Part shown: in pieces, positions 31,837 to 39,284 of the stretch
Layout of the letters: each line of letters begins with the position of its first letter
Position numbering within the stretch: the stretch's first letter is position 1
Assembly (NCBI GenBank): GCA_903868115.1
Contig: CAIPUA010000093.1
Span: 1-39,284, forward strand
Direction: 5' to 3'
DNA length: 39,284 bases
Source of the DNA: an uncultured Holophagaceae bacterium
GTDB lineage: Bacteria; Acidobacteriota; Holophagae; Holophagales; Holophagaceae
Notes under the pieces: generated by a model
Seen by the model: only the letters and a program-made list of their open reading frames with translations
Told to the model about the DNA's origin: nothing
Databases searched by the model: none
Made by a program: the position numbers and the translations under genes

Positions 31837-32421
31837 ATGTCTTTGGTCATTATTCAAACCTCCCCGCTTTCGGCTGCGCAGAAGCAACGGATAGGGGATA
31901 GGGTTATCGATTCCCTCCACAGTGAAGGGATACCTGCCAGTTCGGTGGTGATTCTCTTCCAGCCGGATACGTCCGATATTTATCTCGATGGCGGATTGGT
32001 CCACGAACTGACCATGGCGCCCTTGACCGCCCCCCATCCAATTCCTGAGGTCGCGTTCAGGGACGCCCCTGTCTTCCGGCCCTCCGAGGACGCATCCAGG
32101 CACAAGGTGCGTCGGACCCAACAGGAACTGGGTGATCTGCGGAAGCGGCTGGTGTCCCTCCTCGAAGATCAGGGTGGTGTCTCCAGTTTCGAGGCCCAGG
32201 GGGAACTGGGGCTGAAGGAGTGTGACTGGGCACCCGCTACCCTGCGCCGTCTCTTCGGGGAACTGGAACAAGAGGGCCTCATCGTCAAGCAGGGCCAGAA
32301 GCGTGGAACCCGCTATGTGTGGGCGGCGCGATCCACGAATATCTCGGCTTTGCCCATGCCGAAACTGGTGAAGCGGAGCCTCGAGGAGGCGGTTCCTGCC
32401 GAGACCCAGGAGCCTGAATAG
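31837..32421 (+). CDS. Tautomerase-like domain fused to a winged helix
   Basis: A 194-residue protein with two parts. Residues 1-60 follow the 4-oxalocrotonate tautomerase pattern: a first strand, then PLSAAQKQRIGDRVIDSLHS, a short turn and a strand SSVVILFQPDTSDIYLDGG. The residue after Met is Ser, so the catalytic N-terminal Pro of tautomerases is missing. Residues 95-162 look like a winged helix (RRTQQELGDLRKRLVSLLED to GLIVKQGQKRGTRYVW). I infer a DNA-binding regulator that uses the tautomerase fold for ligand binding or oligomerisation. AGGGAG precedes the ATG. It diverges from a Fur-family gene and precedes aroC by 44 bases. Confidence 0.7.
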   Translation: MSLVIIQTSPLSAAQKQRIGDRVIDSLHSEGIPASSVVILFQPDTSDIYLDGGLVHELTMAPLTAPHPIPEVAFRDAPVFRPSEDASRHKVRRTQQELGDLRKRLVSLLEDQGGVSSFEAQGELGLKECDWAPATLRRLFGELEQEGLIVKQGQKRGTRYVWAARSTNISALPMPKLVKRSLEEAVPAETQEPE

Positions 32422-32465
32422 CCCCGCCGATTCGCACGGGTTCATCGGCCTCCTATAGTGGAAGG

Positions 32466-33632
32466 ATGCTATTCGCGTCTCCCAGTTCCTTCGGCCGCAC
32501 GTTCCGCATTCTGACCTTCGGCGAGAGCCATGGCCCTGCCGTGGGTGTGGTGCTGGACGGCGTGAAACCCGGGCTGCCCTTCGACCTGGAGGCCATTCAG
32601 CATGAACTGGACCGGCGCCGCCCCGGGCAGTCCGACCTGGTGACGCCCCGCCAGGAGGGCGATCGGGTCCGAGTCCTTTCCGGCGTCCACGAAGGCCGCA
32701 CGACAGGACACCCCATCGCCCTTGTTGTCTTCAACGAGCATCAGCGGAGCGGGGACTATGACGCCTTGCGGGAGGTCTTTCGCCCGGGGCACGCGGACCT
32801 GGCCTTCCAGCGCAAATACGGCCTTCGGGATGCGCGTGGGGGAGGTCGCTCCAGCGGACGCGAGACGCTCGCTCGGGTGGCGGCCGGAGCCTGGGCCAAG
32901 CAGCAACTGGCAGGGTTGGGGATCCGGATCCGCGGCTTCAACCGTGAGATCGCGGGCATTGCCTCTCTTGCCCTGGACTGGGATTTCGTCGAGCAGAATC
33001 CCCTCCGCAGCTCGGATCCGGGGGCTTTCCCGGCCCAGAGACGGGCCGTCGAAAAGGCCAAGGCCGAAGGTGATTCAGTGGGTGGCATCTGCGAGATCTG
33101 GATCGAGGGACTTCCTGCAGGGCTCGGGGATCCCGTCTTCGCCAAGCTGGACGCGCTCCTCGCCTACGCCTGCATGAGCATCGGCGCGGTCAAGGGCGTG
33201 GAGGTGGGCGCGGGCTTTGCCGCCGCGCGGATGCAGGGCTCGGCCCACAACGACCCGCTGGGGCCGGAGGGTCCGCAGAAGAACGACGCCGGGGGCACCC
33301 TGGGCGGAATCTCCACGGGCGCTCCCGTGGTTCTACGCCTGGCGGTGAAACCCACCAGTTCCATCTCGAAAGCCCAGCAGACCATCGACCGGGAAGGGCG
33401 GCCTCGGGAGCTTTCCGTTCAGGGTCGCCACGATCCCTGCATCGCGCCCCGGGTGGTGCCCGTGGCGGAGGCCATGTGCGCCCTGGTGGTCTACGATGCC
33501 TGGCTCTCCCAGCACGATCTGCGGGAGGAGGACACACCGAATCTCGCAGAATGGGACTGGCAATCGCTCGACGCCCATGTTGAAAAATTGGCCGGCGGCG
33601 AAAAGGGTCCTGCCTTTCCAGGAAGCCGCTAG
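32466..33632 (+). CDS. aroC: Chorismate synthase
   Basis: A 388-residue FMN-dependent enzyme that converts EPSP to chorismate, the last shared step to aromatic amino acids. Signature blocks are FGESHGPAVGVVLDG (residues 18-32), RRRPGQSDLVTPR, the FMN-binding DARGGGRSSGRETLARVAAG, and GRHDPCIAPRVVPVAEAM. All are intact. The ATG at 32466 is preceded by GGAAGG with no spacer and by TATAGT at 32454-32459, a good -10 that would start transcription at about the start codon. No other aro genes are nearby. Confidence 0.96.
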   Translation: MLFASPSSFGRTFRILTFGESHGPAVGVVLDGVKPGLPFDLEAIQHELDRRRPGQSDLVTPRQEGDRVRVLSGVHEGRTTGHPIALVVFNEHQRSGDYDALREVFRPGHADLAFQRKYGLRDARGGGRSSGRETLARVAAGAWAKQQLAGLGIRIRGFNREIAGIASLALDWDFVEQNPLRSSDPGAFPAQRRAVEKAKAEGDSVGGICEIWIEGLPAGLGDPVFAKLDALLAYACMSIGAVKGVEVGAGFAAARMQGSAHNDPLGPEGPQKNDAGGTLGGISTGAPVVLRLAVKPTSSISKAQQTIDREGRPRELSVQGRHDPCIAPRVVPVAEAMCALVVYDAWLSQHDLREEDTPNLAEWDWQSLDAHVEKLAGGEKGPAFPGSR

Positions 33633-33665
33633 TATCGTTCCGTGAAATCTCACGAGGAGTATCCC

Positions 33666-34094
33666 ATGCGCAAGAGCATCCTTCTGGTCGTCGGCTTCAG
33701 TCTCTCCGTGCTGGGTGCCCGTGTTGCCACCGCCCGTCCAGTCTCGTTCCAGAATGGCGAGCCGACGGCTCCGGCCGCAGCCCTGAAGGTCGGGCTGGGC
33801 GTCGAAAAGATGGAGATCACGGGGGAAGCGGCCGCGTTCAAGATCGCCGCAGGGACGAAGGTCTTCGTGTGGACCAAGGTCTCCGGTTGCGCCGATTCCA
33901 ACATCTTCATCGCCTTCACCCGGGGGAACAAAGTTTTCACGAAACAGGAACTCAGTGTGTCGCGTTCTCCCTACCGAACCCATGCCTATCGGACCTTCCG
34001 CGCCGGGGACGCTGGTGAGTGGACGGCGAAGGTGCTGACTGTGGAAGGCAGGGAGATCGGCACCGTGAGCTTCAAGGTGGACTTCGAGAAGTAG
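33666..34094 (+). CDS. Exported DUF2914-like protein
   Basis: A 142-residue protein with a signal peptide (MRKSILLVVGFSLSVLGARV, probably cleaved near residue 23) and one small beta-rich domain (about 43-142). The domain matches the DUF2914 pattern: a strand KVGLGVEKMEITG, KVFVWTKVSG, a middle segment SPYRTHAYRTF, and GEWTAKVLTVEGREIGTVSF at the end. The function of the family is unknown to me. The ATG has a GAGGAG site 6 nt upstream and follows aroC by 33 bases. A lone Cys in the mature part (VSGCADSN) cannot form an internal disulfide. Confidence 0.82.
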   Translation: MRKSILLVVGFSLSVLGARVATARPVSFQNGEPTAPAAALKVGLGVEKMEITGEAAAFKIAAGTKVFVWTKVSGCADSNIFIAFTRGNKVFTKQELSVSRSPYRTHAYRTFRAGDAGEWTAKVLTVEGREIGTVSFKVDFEK

Positions 34095-34128
34095 GCCTTC
34101 CCGGTCGAGCGAGTGGGTGGACCCTTGC

Positions 34129-34151
34129 GTATTCGAAAAAAAAGCGAATAC
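34129..34151 (+). promoter_or_regulatory. Inverted repeat and -10-like site before the radical SAM gene
   Basis: GTATTCG (34129-34135), eight A residues and a G, then CGAATAC (34145-34151). TTGCGT (34125-34130), a 16-base spacer and AATACT (34147-34152) could serve as -35 and -10, placing the transcription start at about the ATG at 34159. The inverted repeat would then be an operator over the promoter spacer. Confidence 0.4.
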
Positions 34152-34158
34152 TTTCGAC

Positions 34159-35067
34159 ATGGTTCCCCTCCTGTCTGCCGTCGAGCCCATGCCTCATCTG
34201 TTTCACGAACTCCGGATCGAGCCCGAGGAGGCGCGGAGCATTCTGCGCCCCCAAAGGGATGAGCGCTATGGTTTCGGGTTTGCCCTGAGCCCCTATCGCG
34301 GCTGCGGCCATGGCTGTCGCTACTGCTATGTGCGGGAATACCCCAACGCCCTGCATGGGGCCGAGGAATGGGGCGGCTGGTCCGCTCCCAAGATGAACGC
34401 GCCGGAACTGCTCTGGCAGCAGCGGCACCGACTCCACAATCAATCGGTCTTCCTGGCCTCGGCCACGGACCCCTATCAGCCCCTCGAGCGGGAATTCCGC
34501 CTCACCCGGGGGTGTCTGGAGGTGCTCCTGAAATGCCCTACCACCCGTGTCCTGTTGCACACTCGGTCCCCCCTGGTCATCCAGGACCTGGATCTCCTGC
34601 GGGAATTCGGAGCACGGTTGAGCGTGGGTTTCTCCATTCCGACCGACGATGATACGGTGCGCCAGATCGTCGAGCCCAAGGCACCCCCCATTCCCAGCCG
34701 CTGGGCCGCGGTCGAGCGCCTGAGTGCCAGCGGGATCCAGGTGGGGATTTCCGCCACGCCCTTGATGGCCATGGTGGATCCCCGCGCGTTCGCCCGCCGC
34801 GCGCGGTTGAGTGGTGCCAATAGCGCCTGGGTAGGCGGTCTGCGCCTCCTGAAGAACGACCCCTTCTACCAGGTGTTGGCCCGCCATGGATGGCTGCATG
34901 TGCTGGACAAGGCGTACCAGGCCGAGGTTCGCGAGGCCCTGCGGGCTGCCATGCCGCCGGTCGTTCGCCACGGCAAAAAAATGCCTCGCGGCTGTGGCGC
35001 GGCGGTGGGATATCGGCCCATGGCTGCCCAGACCTTTCTTCAACCCGCGCTCTTCGAGGGGCTGTGA
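34159..35067 (+). CDS. Radical SAM protein, SPL-like family
   Basis: A 302-residue (4Fe-4S) radical SAM protein. The cluster motif is Cys49-x3-Cys53-x2-Cys56 in YRGCGHGCRYCYVREYPN. ASATDPYQPLEREFRLTRG and VLLHTRSPLVIQDLDLL are typical of the family related to spore photoproduct lyase and of uncharacterised Rv2578c/PA0069-like proteins. The reaction is unknown, and I do not claim DNA-lesion repair. The start is uncertain: ATG 34159 and ATG 34189 lack ribosome sites, and a GTG at 34117 is possible. I chose 34159 because a promoter-like sequence would make a leaderless mRNA there. It precedes dnaX by 59 bases. Confidence 0.85.
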   Translation: MVPLLSAVEPMPHLFHELRIEPEEARSILRPQRDERYGFGFALSPYRGCGHGCRYCYVREYPNALHGAEEWGGWSAPKMNAPELLWQQRHRLHNQSVFLASATDPYQPLEREFRLTRGCLEVLLKCPTTRVLLHTRSPLVIQDLDLLREFGARLSVGFSIPTDDDTVRQIVEPKAPPIPSRWAAVERLSASGIQVGISATPLMAMVDPRAFARRARLSGANSAWVGGLRLLKNDPFYQVLARHGWLHVLDKAYQAEVREALRAAMPPVVRHGKKMPRGCGAAVGYRPMAAQTFLQPALFEGL

Positions 35068-35126
35068 CCCCGGAATTCCGGTAGGCCACCATTTTGGGCC
35101 CGCACTCGTGGGACAATGCCCCTTCC

Positions 35127-36737
35127 ATGACCACCCTCGCCCTGAAATACCGTCCGCGCCTTCTTTCCGACCTGGTCGGCCAGGAGGCCAGCGTTCGTGC
35201 CCTGGGTAATGCCCTGCGTCGCGCCCAGGTTTCGGGCCATATTCACCATCAGGCCTTCCTATTCGCAGGGGTGCGGGGCACCGGGAAAACCAGCACTGCC
35301 CGCATCCTGGCGCGGGCGCTCAACTGCTTCCAGGGGCCGACTCCCGAGCCTTGTGGTGTCTGTGATGCCTGCGTGTCCGCCGAGCAGCCGGACCGGAATC
35401 TGGATGTCATCGAGATCGACGCCGCCAGTCGCGCCAGCGTCGAGGACGCCCGAGCCCTGCGCGAGCAGGTGCAGACCCGGCCCGCCTTCTGCCGCTATCG
35501 CGTCTACATCATCGACGAAGTCCACATGATGAGTCGCAGTGCCTTCGATGCGCTGCTGAAAATTCTCGAGGAACCTCCCGCCCACGCGGTCTTCGTGCTG
35601 GCCACCACGGAACTGCAGGACGTACCGGACACCATCAAGAGTCGGGTGCAGATCTATCCTTTCCGCCTCATTCCCGTGGGGCTCATCGAAGCCCGCCTCA
35701 AGCATGTCTGCGAACAGGAAGGCGTCACCTTCGATGAGGGCTCTCTGCGGCTCTTGGCAGAAGCGGGCACCGGCTCCATGCGCGATGCGCTCACGACCCT
35801 CGATCGGGTCATTGCCGCCGGAGATGGGAAGGTGGTCGAGGAAATGGTGCGAGAGCAGTTGGGCATCGTGCCTGCGGTGCGCGTCCAGAATGTTCTCAAC
35901 GCCATCCTGAACGGGGATCCCACGGCAGTCCTGGACGAGTGTGCCGCCCTGGCGTCCCTTGGCACGGACTGGACAAGCTTCTGGCGCGAGTTGATGCTGG
36001 CCTTCCGGGATCGCCTGGAAATTGAGGTTCGGCGCAGTCCTGGCCCCCAGGACATTCTCCGCCTCGCGCGGATGCTGCATCTGCTCCTGCAGCGCGAGCG
36101 GGATATGCGAGATTCCAGCCTGCCTCAGGTGGTTGTGGAACTCGCCCTGGTGACGGCCGCCCAGCTGCCGCATCTGGCGCCCCTCGATGCCCTGGTCCGC
36201 ACGGGCGCCGCGACCGGCCCGCCGCCCAGTAGGCCCAGCCGCCCTGAAGCGGGGACCGCGATCCGGGCAGCGGCTCCCCAGACCCTTCCGCCCGGCCCGT
36301 CGCAGCCGGCTCTGGCCGAGGCACCGCAGCCCGCGCCAGAGTTGCCCCCTCGGCTCCAGCCCGTTGCCGATCCTGCGGACCTCGAGGAGCTTCGTCGCGC
36401 CGTCACCGAGGCCCTGAAGGCCGTTCCGGGTGGACTGCCGCGCAGCCTGGGCAGCCTTCCATATATGGCCCGCTCCCTGGCTTTCGAGGGGCAGGCCCTG
36501 CACTTCTACTTCCCGCCCAACGTCCGCCATACGGTGCAGGAATTTGAACGGGAGCTGGCCAACCCTCACCTGCTGGAGACCCTGCGGGGGATTCTCCCCG
36601 GGCTTGTCCGCATTGCGATCACCTTCGACGCGGAACACCATGAGCGTCCCGAGGAGATCCTGCGGGACGATGAGGCCTTCCAGAGGCTGCTGCTGGAGAC
36701 CCAGGGCGAGGTCATCGAGGTGCGCCGAGCGGAATGA
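35127..36737 (+). CDS. dnaX: DNA polymerase III subunit gamma/tau
   Basis: A 536-residue clamp-loader ATPase. Walker A is GVRGTGKTS (residues 48-56). The zinc module has Cys in NCFQGPTPEPCGVCDACVSA. DEVH appears in YIIDEVHMMS, sensor 1 in VLATTELQDVP and sensor 2 in GTGSMRDALTTLD. After the lid and collar (to about 375) comes a Pro/Ala-rich linker (about 380-430) and a tau-like C-terminal domain. I see no A-rich slippery sequence that would make a short gamma form. The ATG at 35127 is poorly supported by a ribosome site, but it starts the conserved LALKYRPRLLSDLVGQ. It converges on the MFS gene with 6 bases between. Confidence 0.95.
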   Translation: MTTLALKYRPRLLSDLVGQEASVRALGNALRRAQVSGHIHHQAFLFAGVRGTGKTSTARILARALNCFQGPTPEPCGVCDACVSAEQPDRNLDVIEIDAASRASVEDARALREQVQTRPAFCRYRVYIIDEVHMMSRSAFDALLKILEEPPAHAVFVLATTELQDVPDTIKSRVQIYPFRLIPVGLIEARLKHVCEQEGVTFDEGSLRLLAEAGTGSMRDALTTLDRVIAAGDGKVVEEMVREQLGIVPAVRVQNVLNAILNGDPTAVLDECAALASLGTDWTSFWRELMLAFRDRLEIEVRRSPGPQDILRLARMLHLLLQRERDMRDSSLPQVVVELALVTAAQLPHLAPLDALVRTGAATGPPPSRPSRPEAGTAIRAAAPQTLPPGPSQPALAEAPQPAPELPPRLQPVADPADLEELRRAVTEALKAVPGGLPRSLGSLPYMARSLAFEGQALHFYFPPNVRHTVQEFERELANPHLLETLRGILPGLVRIAITFDAEHHERPEEILRDDEAFQRLLLETQGEVIEVRRAE

Positions 36738-36743
36738 CCCGCG

Positions 36744-38015
36744 TCAGGACCCTTCTTCGACGAGCCCGGTCCGGCGGGGAAGGGTGAACGCCAGCAGCAG
36801 GGCGCCCGAAACCACCGCCGCGGCGACCCCGTAGGACGCCGAATAGCCCCAGCGGGCGAAGACGAAGGTGCCCAGGCCGGGACCCAGGATGCGCCCGATG
36901 CCAGAGACCGCATTGAGCACGCCGAAGAGGCTGCCCTGGTCCTCGGCCGGGGTGAGTTGGCTGGCCAGAGCGGACGTGGCGGTATTGTTCATGCCCGAAC
37001 CCCAGGCCAGGGGAATCATGACCAGGAGGAAAGGCCACTTCCAGGGCGCGGAGGGCAGGAAGGGGAGAAAGACGGCCATGAGCACAAGACCCGCGAGCAG
37101 GGCAAAGCGTTCCGGGAGGCGCTTGGCGACTATGCGGACCAGTCCTCCCTGGTAGATGACGATCAGAATGCCGAAGCACCCGAAGAGGTAGCCCACTTCG
37201 GTCGGGCCGAAGTTGAACCGTTGGTTCACGAGCAGGCTGAAAGTTCCCTCCATCATGGCGAAGCCCGTCATGGCGAGCAGGGCGATGGCCAGGAGCTGCG
37301 CCATGCCCGGGCGCTTGAGGGCGACGAGCAGGGCATGCCCGCGGCTTTCCTGCTGGCGGGCCGCCAGGCGGGTCTCCACGCTGAGGGTCTCGGGCAGCCA
37401 GGCGATTACGAGCAGGGAGGCCAGCAGGGAGAGCCCACCGGCCACCAGGAAGGGCAGGGTCCACCCATGCTCCACCGCAAAATGCTTGCCGAGCGAGGAA
37501 CCGGCCAGGGTGCCACCGAGAAAGGGGCCCAACACGAAGCCCAGGCCGAAGGCCGCGCCAATGAGGCCCATGACCTTCGAGCGCTCCTCGGGCGGCGTGA
37601 GATCCGCCATCGCCGCCTGGGCTACGGAGATGTTGCCGCCCGTGATGCCATCCAGGACGCGAGCCGCCAGCACCCACTCGAAGCGCCCCGTGAGAGCCAT
37701 GATGAGGTAGCCCAGGGCCGTTCCCATCAGTGAGACCCAGAGCACCGGCCGGCGACCCACCAAGTCCGACAAGCGCCCCAGCACGGGGGTCGCCAGGAAC
37801 TGCATGACCGAGAAACTGACAAAGGCTGTGCCCGCCCAGAAGGCGCCGGGCGTCTGGAGGCCAAGGGTGTGGTTCACCCAGACCATCCACCCGGAAGGAT
37901 GGGCGGCCAGAGTCTTGGCGTAGATCGGGAGCAGGGGAATGACGATGCCGAATCCGAGCAGGTCCACGAGCACGGTGATGAACACGGCCAGCTGGGCGCG
38001 CTTGGATGGCTGCAT
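36744..38015 (-). CDS. MFS exporter, TetA-like (DHA1)
   Basis: A 423-residue major-facilitator transporter with about 12 membrane helices. The first helix reads FITVLVDLLGFGIVIPLLPI. Motif A is GRLSDLVGRRPVL between helices 2 and 3. A proline/glycine motif C-like segment is GAAFGLGFVLGPFLGG in helix 5, typical of drug/proton antiporters. The substrate is unknown. The ATG has an AGGAGG site 5 nt upstream. It lies 44 bases downstream of the ABC permease gene. Between them is the perfect inverted repeat GACAAAT/ATTTGTC (38027-38050), which may be an operator. Confidence 0.93.
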   Translation of the reverse strand: MQPSKRAQLAVFITVLVDLLGFGIVIPLLPIYAKTLAAHPSGWMVWVNHTLGLQTPGAFWAGTAFVSFSVMQFLATPVLGRLSDLVGRRPVLWVSLMGTALGYLIMALTGRFEWVLAARVLDGITGGNISVAQAAMADLTPPEERSKVMGLIGAAFGLGFVLGPFLGGTLAGSSLGKHFAVEHGWTLPFLVAGGLSLLASLLVIAWLPETLSVETRLAARQQESRGHALLVALKRPGMAQLLAIALLAMTGFAMMEGTFSLLVNQRFNFGPTEVGYLFGCFGILIVIYQGGLVRIVAKRLPERFALLAGLVLMAVFLPFLPSAPWKWPFLLVMIPLAWGSGMNNTATSALASQLTPAEDQGSLFGVLNAVSGIGRILGPGLGTFVFARWGYSASYGVAAAVVSGALLLAFTLPRRTGLVEEGS

Positions 38016-38026
38016 GCAATCCTCCT

Positions 38027-38050
38027 GACAAATACTTTACCAGATTTGTC
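38027..38050. promoter_or_regulatory. Inverted repeat upstream of the MFS gene
   Basis: GACAAAT (38027-38033), ten bases, ATTTGTC (38044-38050): perfect 7-bp arms centred about 24 bases upstream of the MFS start codon, overlapping nothing coding. The AT-rich arms stand out in this GC-rich DNA. It fits a dimeric repressor site; a weak mRNA hairpin is the alternative. Confidence 0.5.
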
Positions 38051-38059
38051 GGATTAAGC

Positions 38060-39112
38060 TCAGGTCCACCGGAAGCGCTTGAGGGCCACGCCGAAGCCCA
38101 GAATGCCCCAGAGGAGCACCAGTCCAAGCCCCGAGAGGTAGGCCGACAGGCTCGCCCCATCGTTGAAGATGCCCCTCAGCGCCTTGATGTAGGGGGCCAG
38201 GGGCAGGACTTGAACGGCCTTCTGCAGCCACACCGGCGCCGCATCCAGCGTGAAATAGACCCCCGAAAGCAGCATCATCGGAAAGAAGGCGAGGTTGGAA
38301 ATGGCGCCGTAGCCCTCCACGGTGTCCGCCAAGCTGGAGAGCGCGAAACCCAGCGCCATGAAGGCCCCGGTGCCGATGATCACCACCAGGAAGAACGCCC
38401 CGTACGAGCCCTGGTTCTGGATTCCGAACGCTAGGCGGCCCGTGGCCAAAAGGAGGACGCTCTGGGCCAGGCTCACGGTAAGGCGCTGCAGAACCTGACC
38501 CAGCAGGAAGATCCATTTGGGCAGCGGGGTGACGCCGAGCCTGCGGAACTTGCCCTTCTCGCGGTAGGCGACATTCACCATGCCGACACTGAAAAGGCCG
38601 ATGCTCAGCAGGTTGAGGCCCAGCAGGCCCGGCAGCAGGAATGCCGCGTAGTTCGGCGCCTGCCGCCCACCAGGACTTTCCACGGTCAGCGGGATCAGTT
38701 CGGGGTCGATGCCCTGGGCCTTGGCCTGGGCAACGAGATTGGCCTGCTGCACGATCTGGGCAGCCGTCTGTCCTTGGGCCAGGAGGTAGCTGTTTACCCG
38801 GAGGCGATGGCCTTCGGCGGCGCTCTCCAACTGGGCGGCGGACTCGCCCTTGGCCCAGCGGGCCTGGGCTTCCGGTGGCGAAAGTTTGAGCACGTTGACG
38901 GGACTTTGCGCCAGCACCTTCTCCAGGGCGGCGTCGCCTGGGTTGGCTTTCTGAACCGTCCAGACCAGGGTCACCGCGGGGCCGGCACCCCCGCGAAAGA
39001 TCAGCCCGAAGCCGAGCAGCATGAGCACCGGGAAGGCGAAGGTCCAGAAGGTGGCTCCCCGGTCCCGAAGGTACAGCTTCCATTCCATGGAAAATTGGCG
39101 CCAGAGCAGCAT
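38060..39112 (-). CDS. ABC-2 type transporter permease
   Basis: A 350-residue permease. One membrane helix near residues 22-40 (TFAFPVLMLLGFGLIF) is followed by a large extracytoplasmic region (about 40-150) rich in Ala and Gln. Five helices follow from about 165 to the end. The topology and the motifs GLNLLSIGLFSVGMVNVAYR and LAFFPMMLLSGVYFTLDAAP are those of ABC-2 (DrrB/YhfL-like) exporters. The exported substance is unknown. I chose the ATG at 39112, 4 bases after the stop of the ATPase gene on the same strand; the next Met (39088) is possible. Confidence 0.9.
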   Translation of the reverse strand: MLLWRQFSMEWKLYLRDRGATFWTFAFPVLMLLGFGLIFRGGAGPAVTLVWTVQKANPGDAALEKVLAQSPVNVLKLSPPEAQARWAKGESAAQLESAAEGHRLRVNSYLLAQGQTAAQIVQQANLVAQAKAQGIDPELIPLTVESPGGRQAPNYAAFLLPGLLGLNLLSIGLFSVGMVNVAYREKGKFRRLGVTPLPKWIFLLGQVLQRLTVSLAQSVLLLATGRLAFGIQNQGSYGAFFLVVIIGTGAFMALGFALSSLADTVEGYGAISNLAFFPMMLLSGVYFTLDAAPVWLQKAVQVLPLAPYIKALRGIFNDGASLSAYLSGLGLVLLWGILGFGVALKRFRWT

Positions 39113-39116
39113 ATGA

Positions 39117-39284
39117 TTAGTCCCGCAGACTGCGGCCCGTACGGTGGAGGAAGACATCCTCCAGCGTGGCGCGCCGGACATGGATCTGGAGGAAGGGCAC
39201 AGCCTGGTTTTCGGCTGCGCCCAGGATGGTCGGCAGCGCGGACTTGGGATCGCCGGTGGGAATCTCCCAGACCTCGTTGCGAGC
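39117..39284 (-). CDS. ABC transporter ATP-binding protein, C-terminal part only
   Basis: Only the last 55 residues are inside the window; the gene runs off the right edge. They begin ARNEVWEIPTGDPKSALPTI and end in HVRRATLEDVFLHRTGRSLR plus Asp and TAA (39117-39119). The motif ATLEDVF-LHRTGR-LRD is the typical end of DrrA/CcmA-like ATPases paired with ABC-2 permeases. Its stop lies 4 bases before the permease ATG, so the two form an operon. Walker motifs lie outside the window. Confidence 0.88.
   Translation of the reverse strand, partial: ARNEVWEIPTGDPKSALPTILGAAENQAVPFLQIHVRRATLEDVFLHRTGRSLRD

Noticed and set aside
34159-35067. Spore photoproduct lyase
   Set aside because: Only the general SPL-like radical SAM pattern is visible, and the residues that define true lyase activity cannot be confirmed.
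35127-36737. Programmed frameshift in dnaX making a short gamma subunit
   Set aside because: No A-AAA-AAG-like slippery sequence is visible in the expected region before the proline-rich linker.

Overview
Organism: the window is GC-rich bacterial chromosome with densely packed housekeeping genes. Gene pairs often overlap by 4 bp, and GTG and TTG starts are common. Bacterial hallmarks include mreBCD-mrdA-rodA, NAD-dependent ligA, dnaX and aroC. An archaeal-type gatD/gatE pair sits among them. My best guess is an Acidobacteriota member, perhaps the Holophaga/Geothrix group. That is an inference from gene content and style; no rRNA or other decisive marker is present. There are no tRNA or rRNA genes, CRISPR arrays, phage genes or transposases. 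Layout: 1-819 is a repeat-rich stretch without a credible gene. Bases 820-5789 (minus strand) hold a branched-chain amino-acid type ABC transporter (livK-H-M-G-F) ending in a two-CBS protein. A small lipoprotein (5929-6366, +) is followed by ligA (6448-8430, -). Bases 8662-14032 (-) form the rod-shape elongasome operon mreB-mreC-mreD-mrdA-rodA. A glutaredoxin-like protein (14201-14497, -) diverges from a SurA-like lipoprotein without a visible catalytic domain (14565-15164, +). gatE-gatD (15226-18602, -), coupled by ATGA, encode an archaeal-type tRNA-dependent amidotransferase. A second repeat-rich gap (18603-19170) precedes pepD (-). An aminotransferase (+), an orphan promoter/RBS/mini-ORF, queE and an SDR gene (both -) follow. 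Bases 23713-28249 (+) are a tight four-gene cassette: PDZ/multi-TM/SpoIIE phosphatase, coiled-coil membrane protein, SirB1-like protein, membrane protein. Then come ribA, nrnA, add and a Fur-family regulator (all -); a tautomerase-like/winged-helix fusion, aroC, a DUF2914-like exported protein, a radical SAM protein and dnaX (all +); and an MFS exporter plus an ABC-2 permease with its truncated ATPase (all -). How the genes work together: the liv genes make one uptake system, the mre/mrd/rod genes make one lateral-wall synthesis machine, and gatDE make one enzyme for glutaminyl-tRNA synthesis. The phosphatase cassette looks like an envelope-sensing signalling unit of unknown output. Points of most interest: the archaeal-type GatDE; an MreB with an actin-like Gln at the position of the catalytic Glu; the tautomerase/wHTH fusion; the phosphatase cassette; and three families of palindromic or short-period intergenic repeats.
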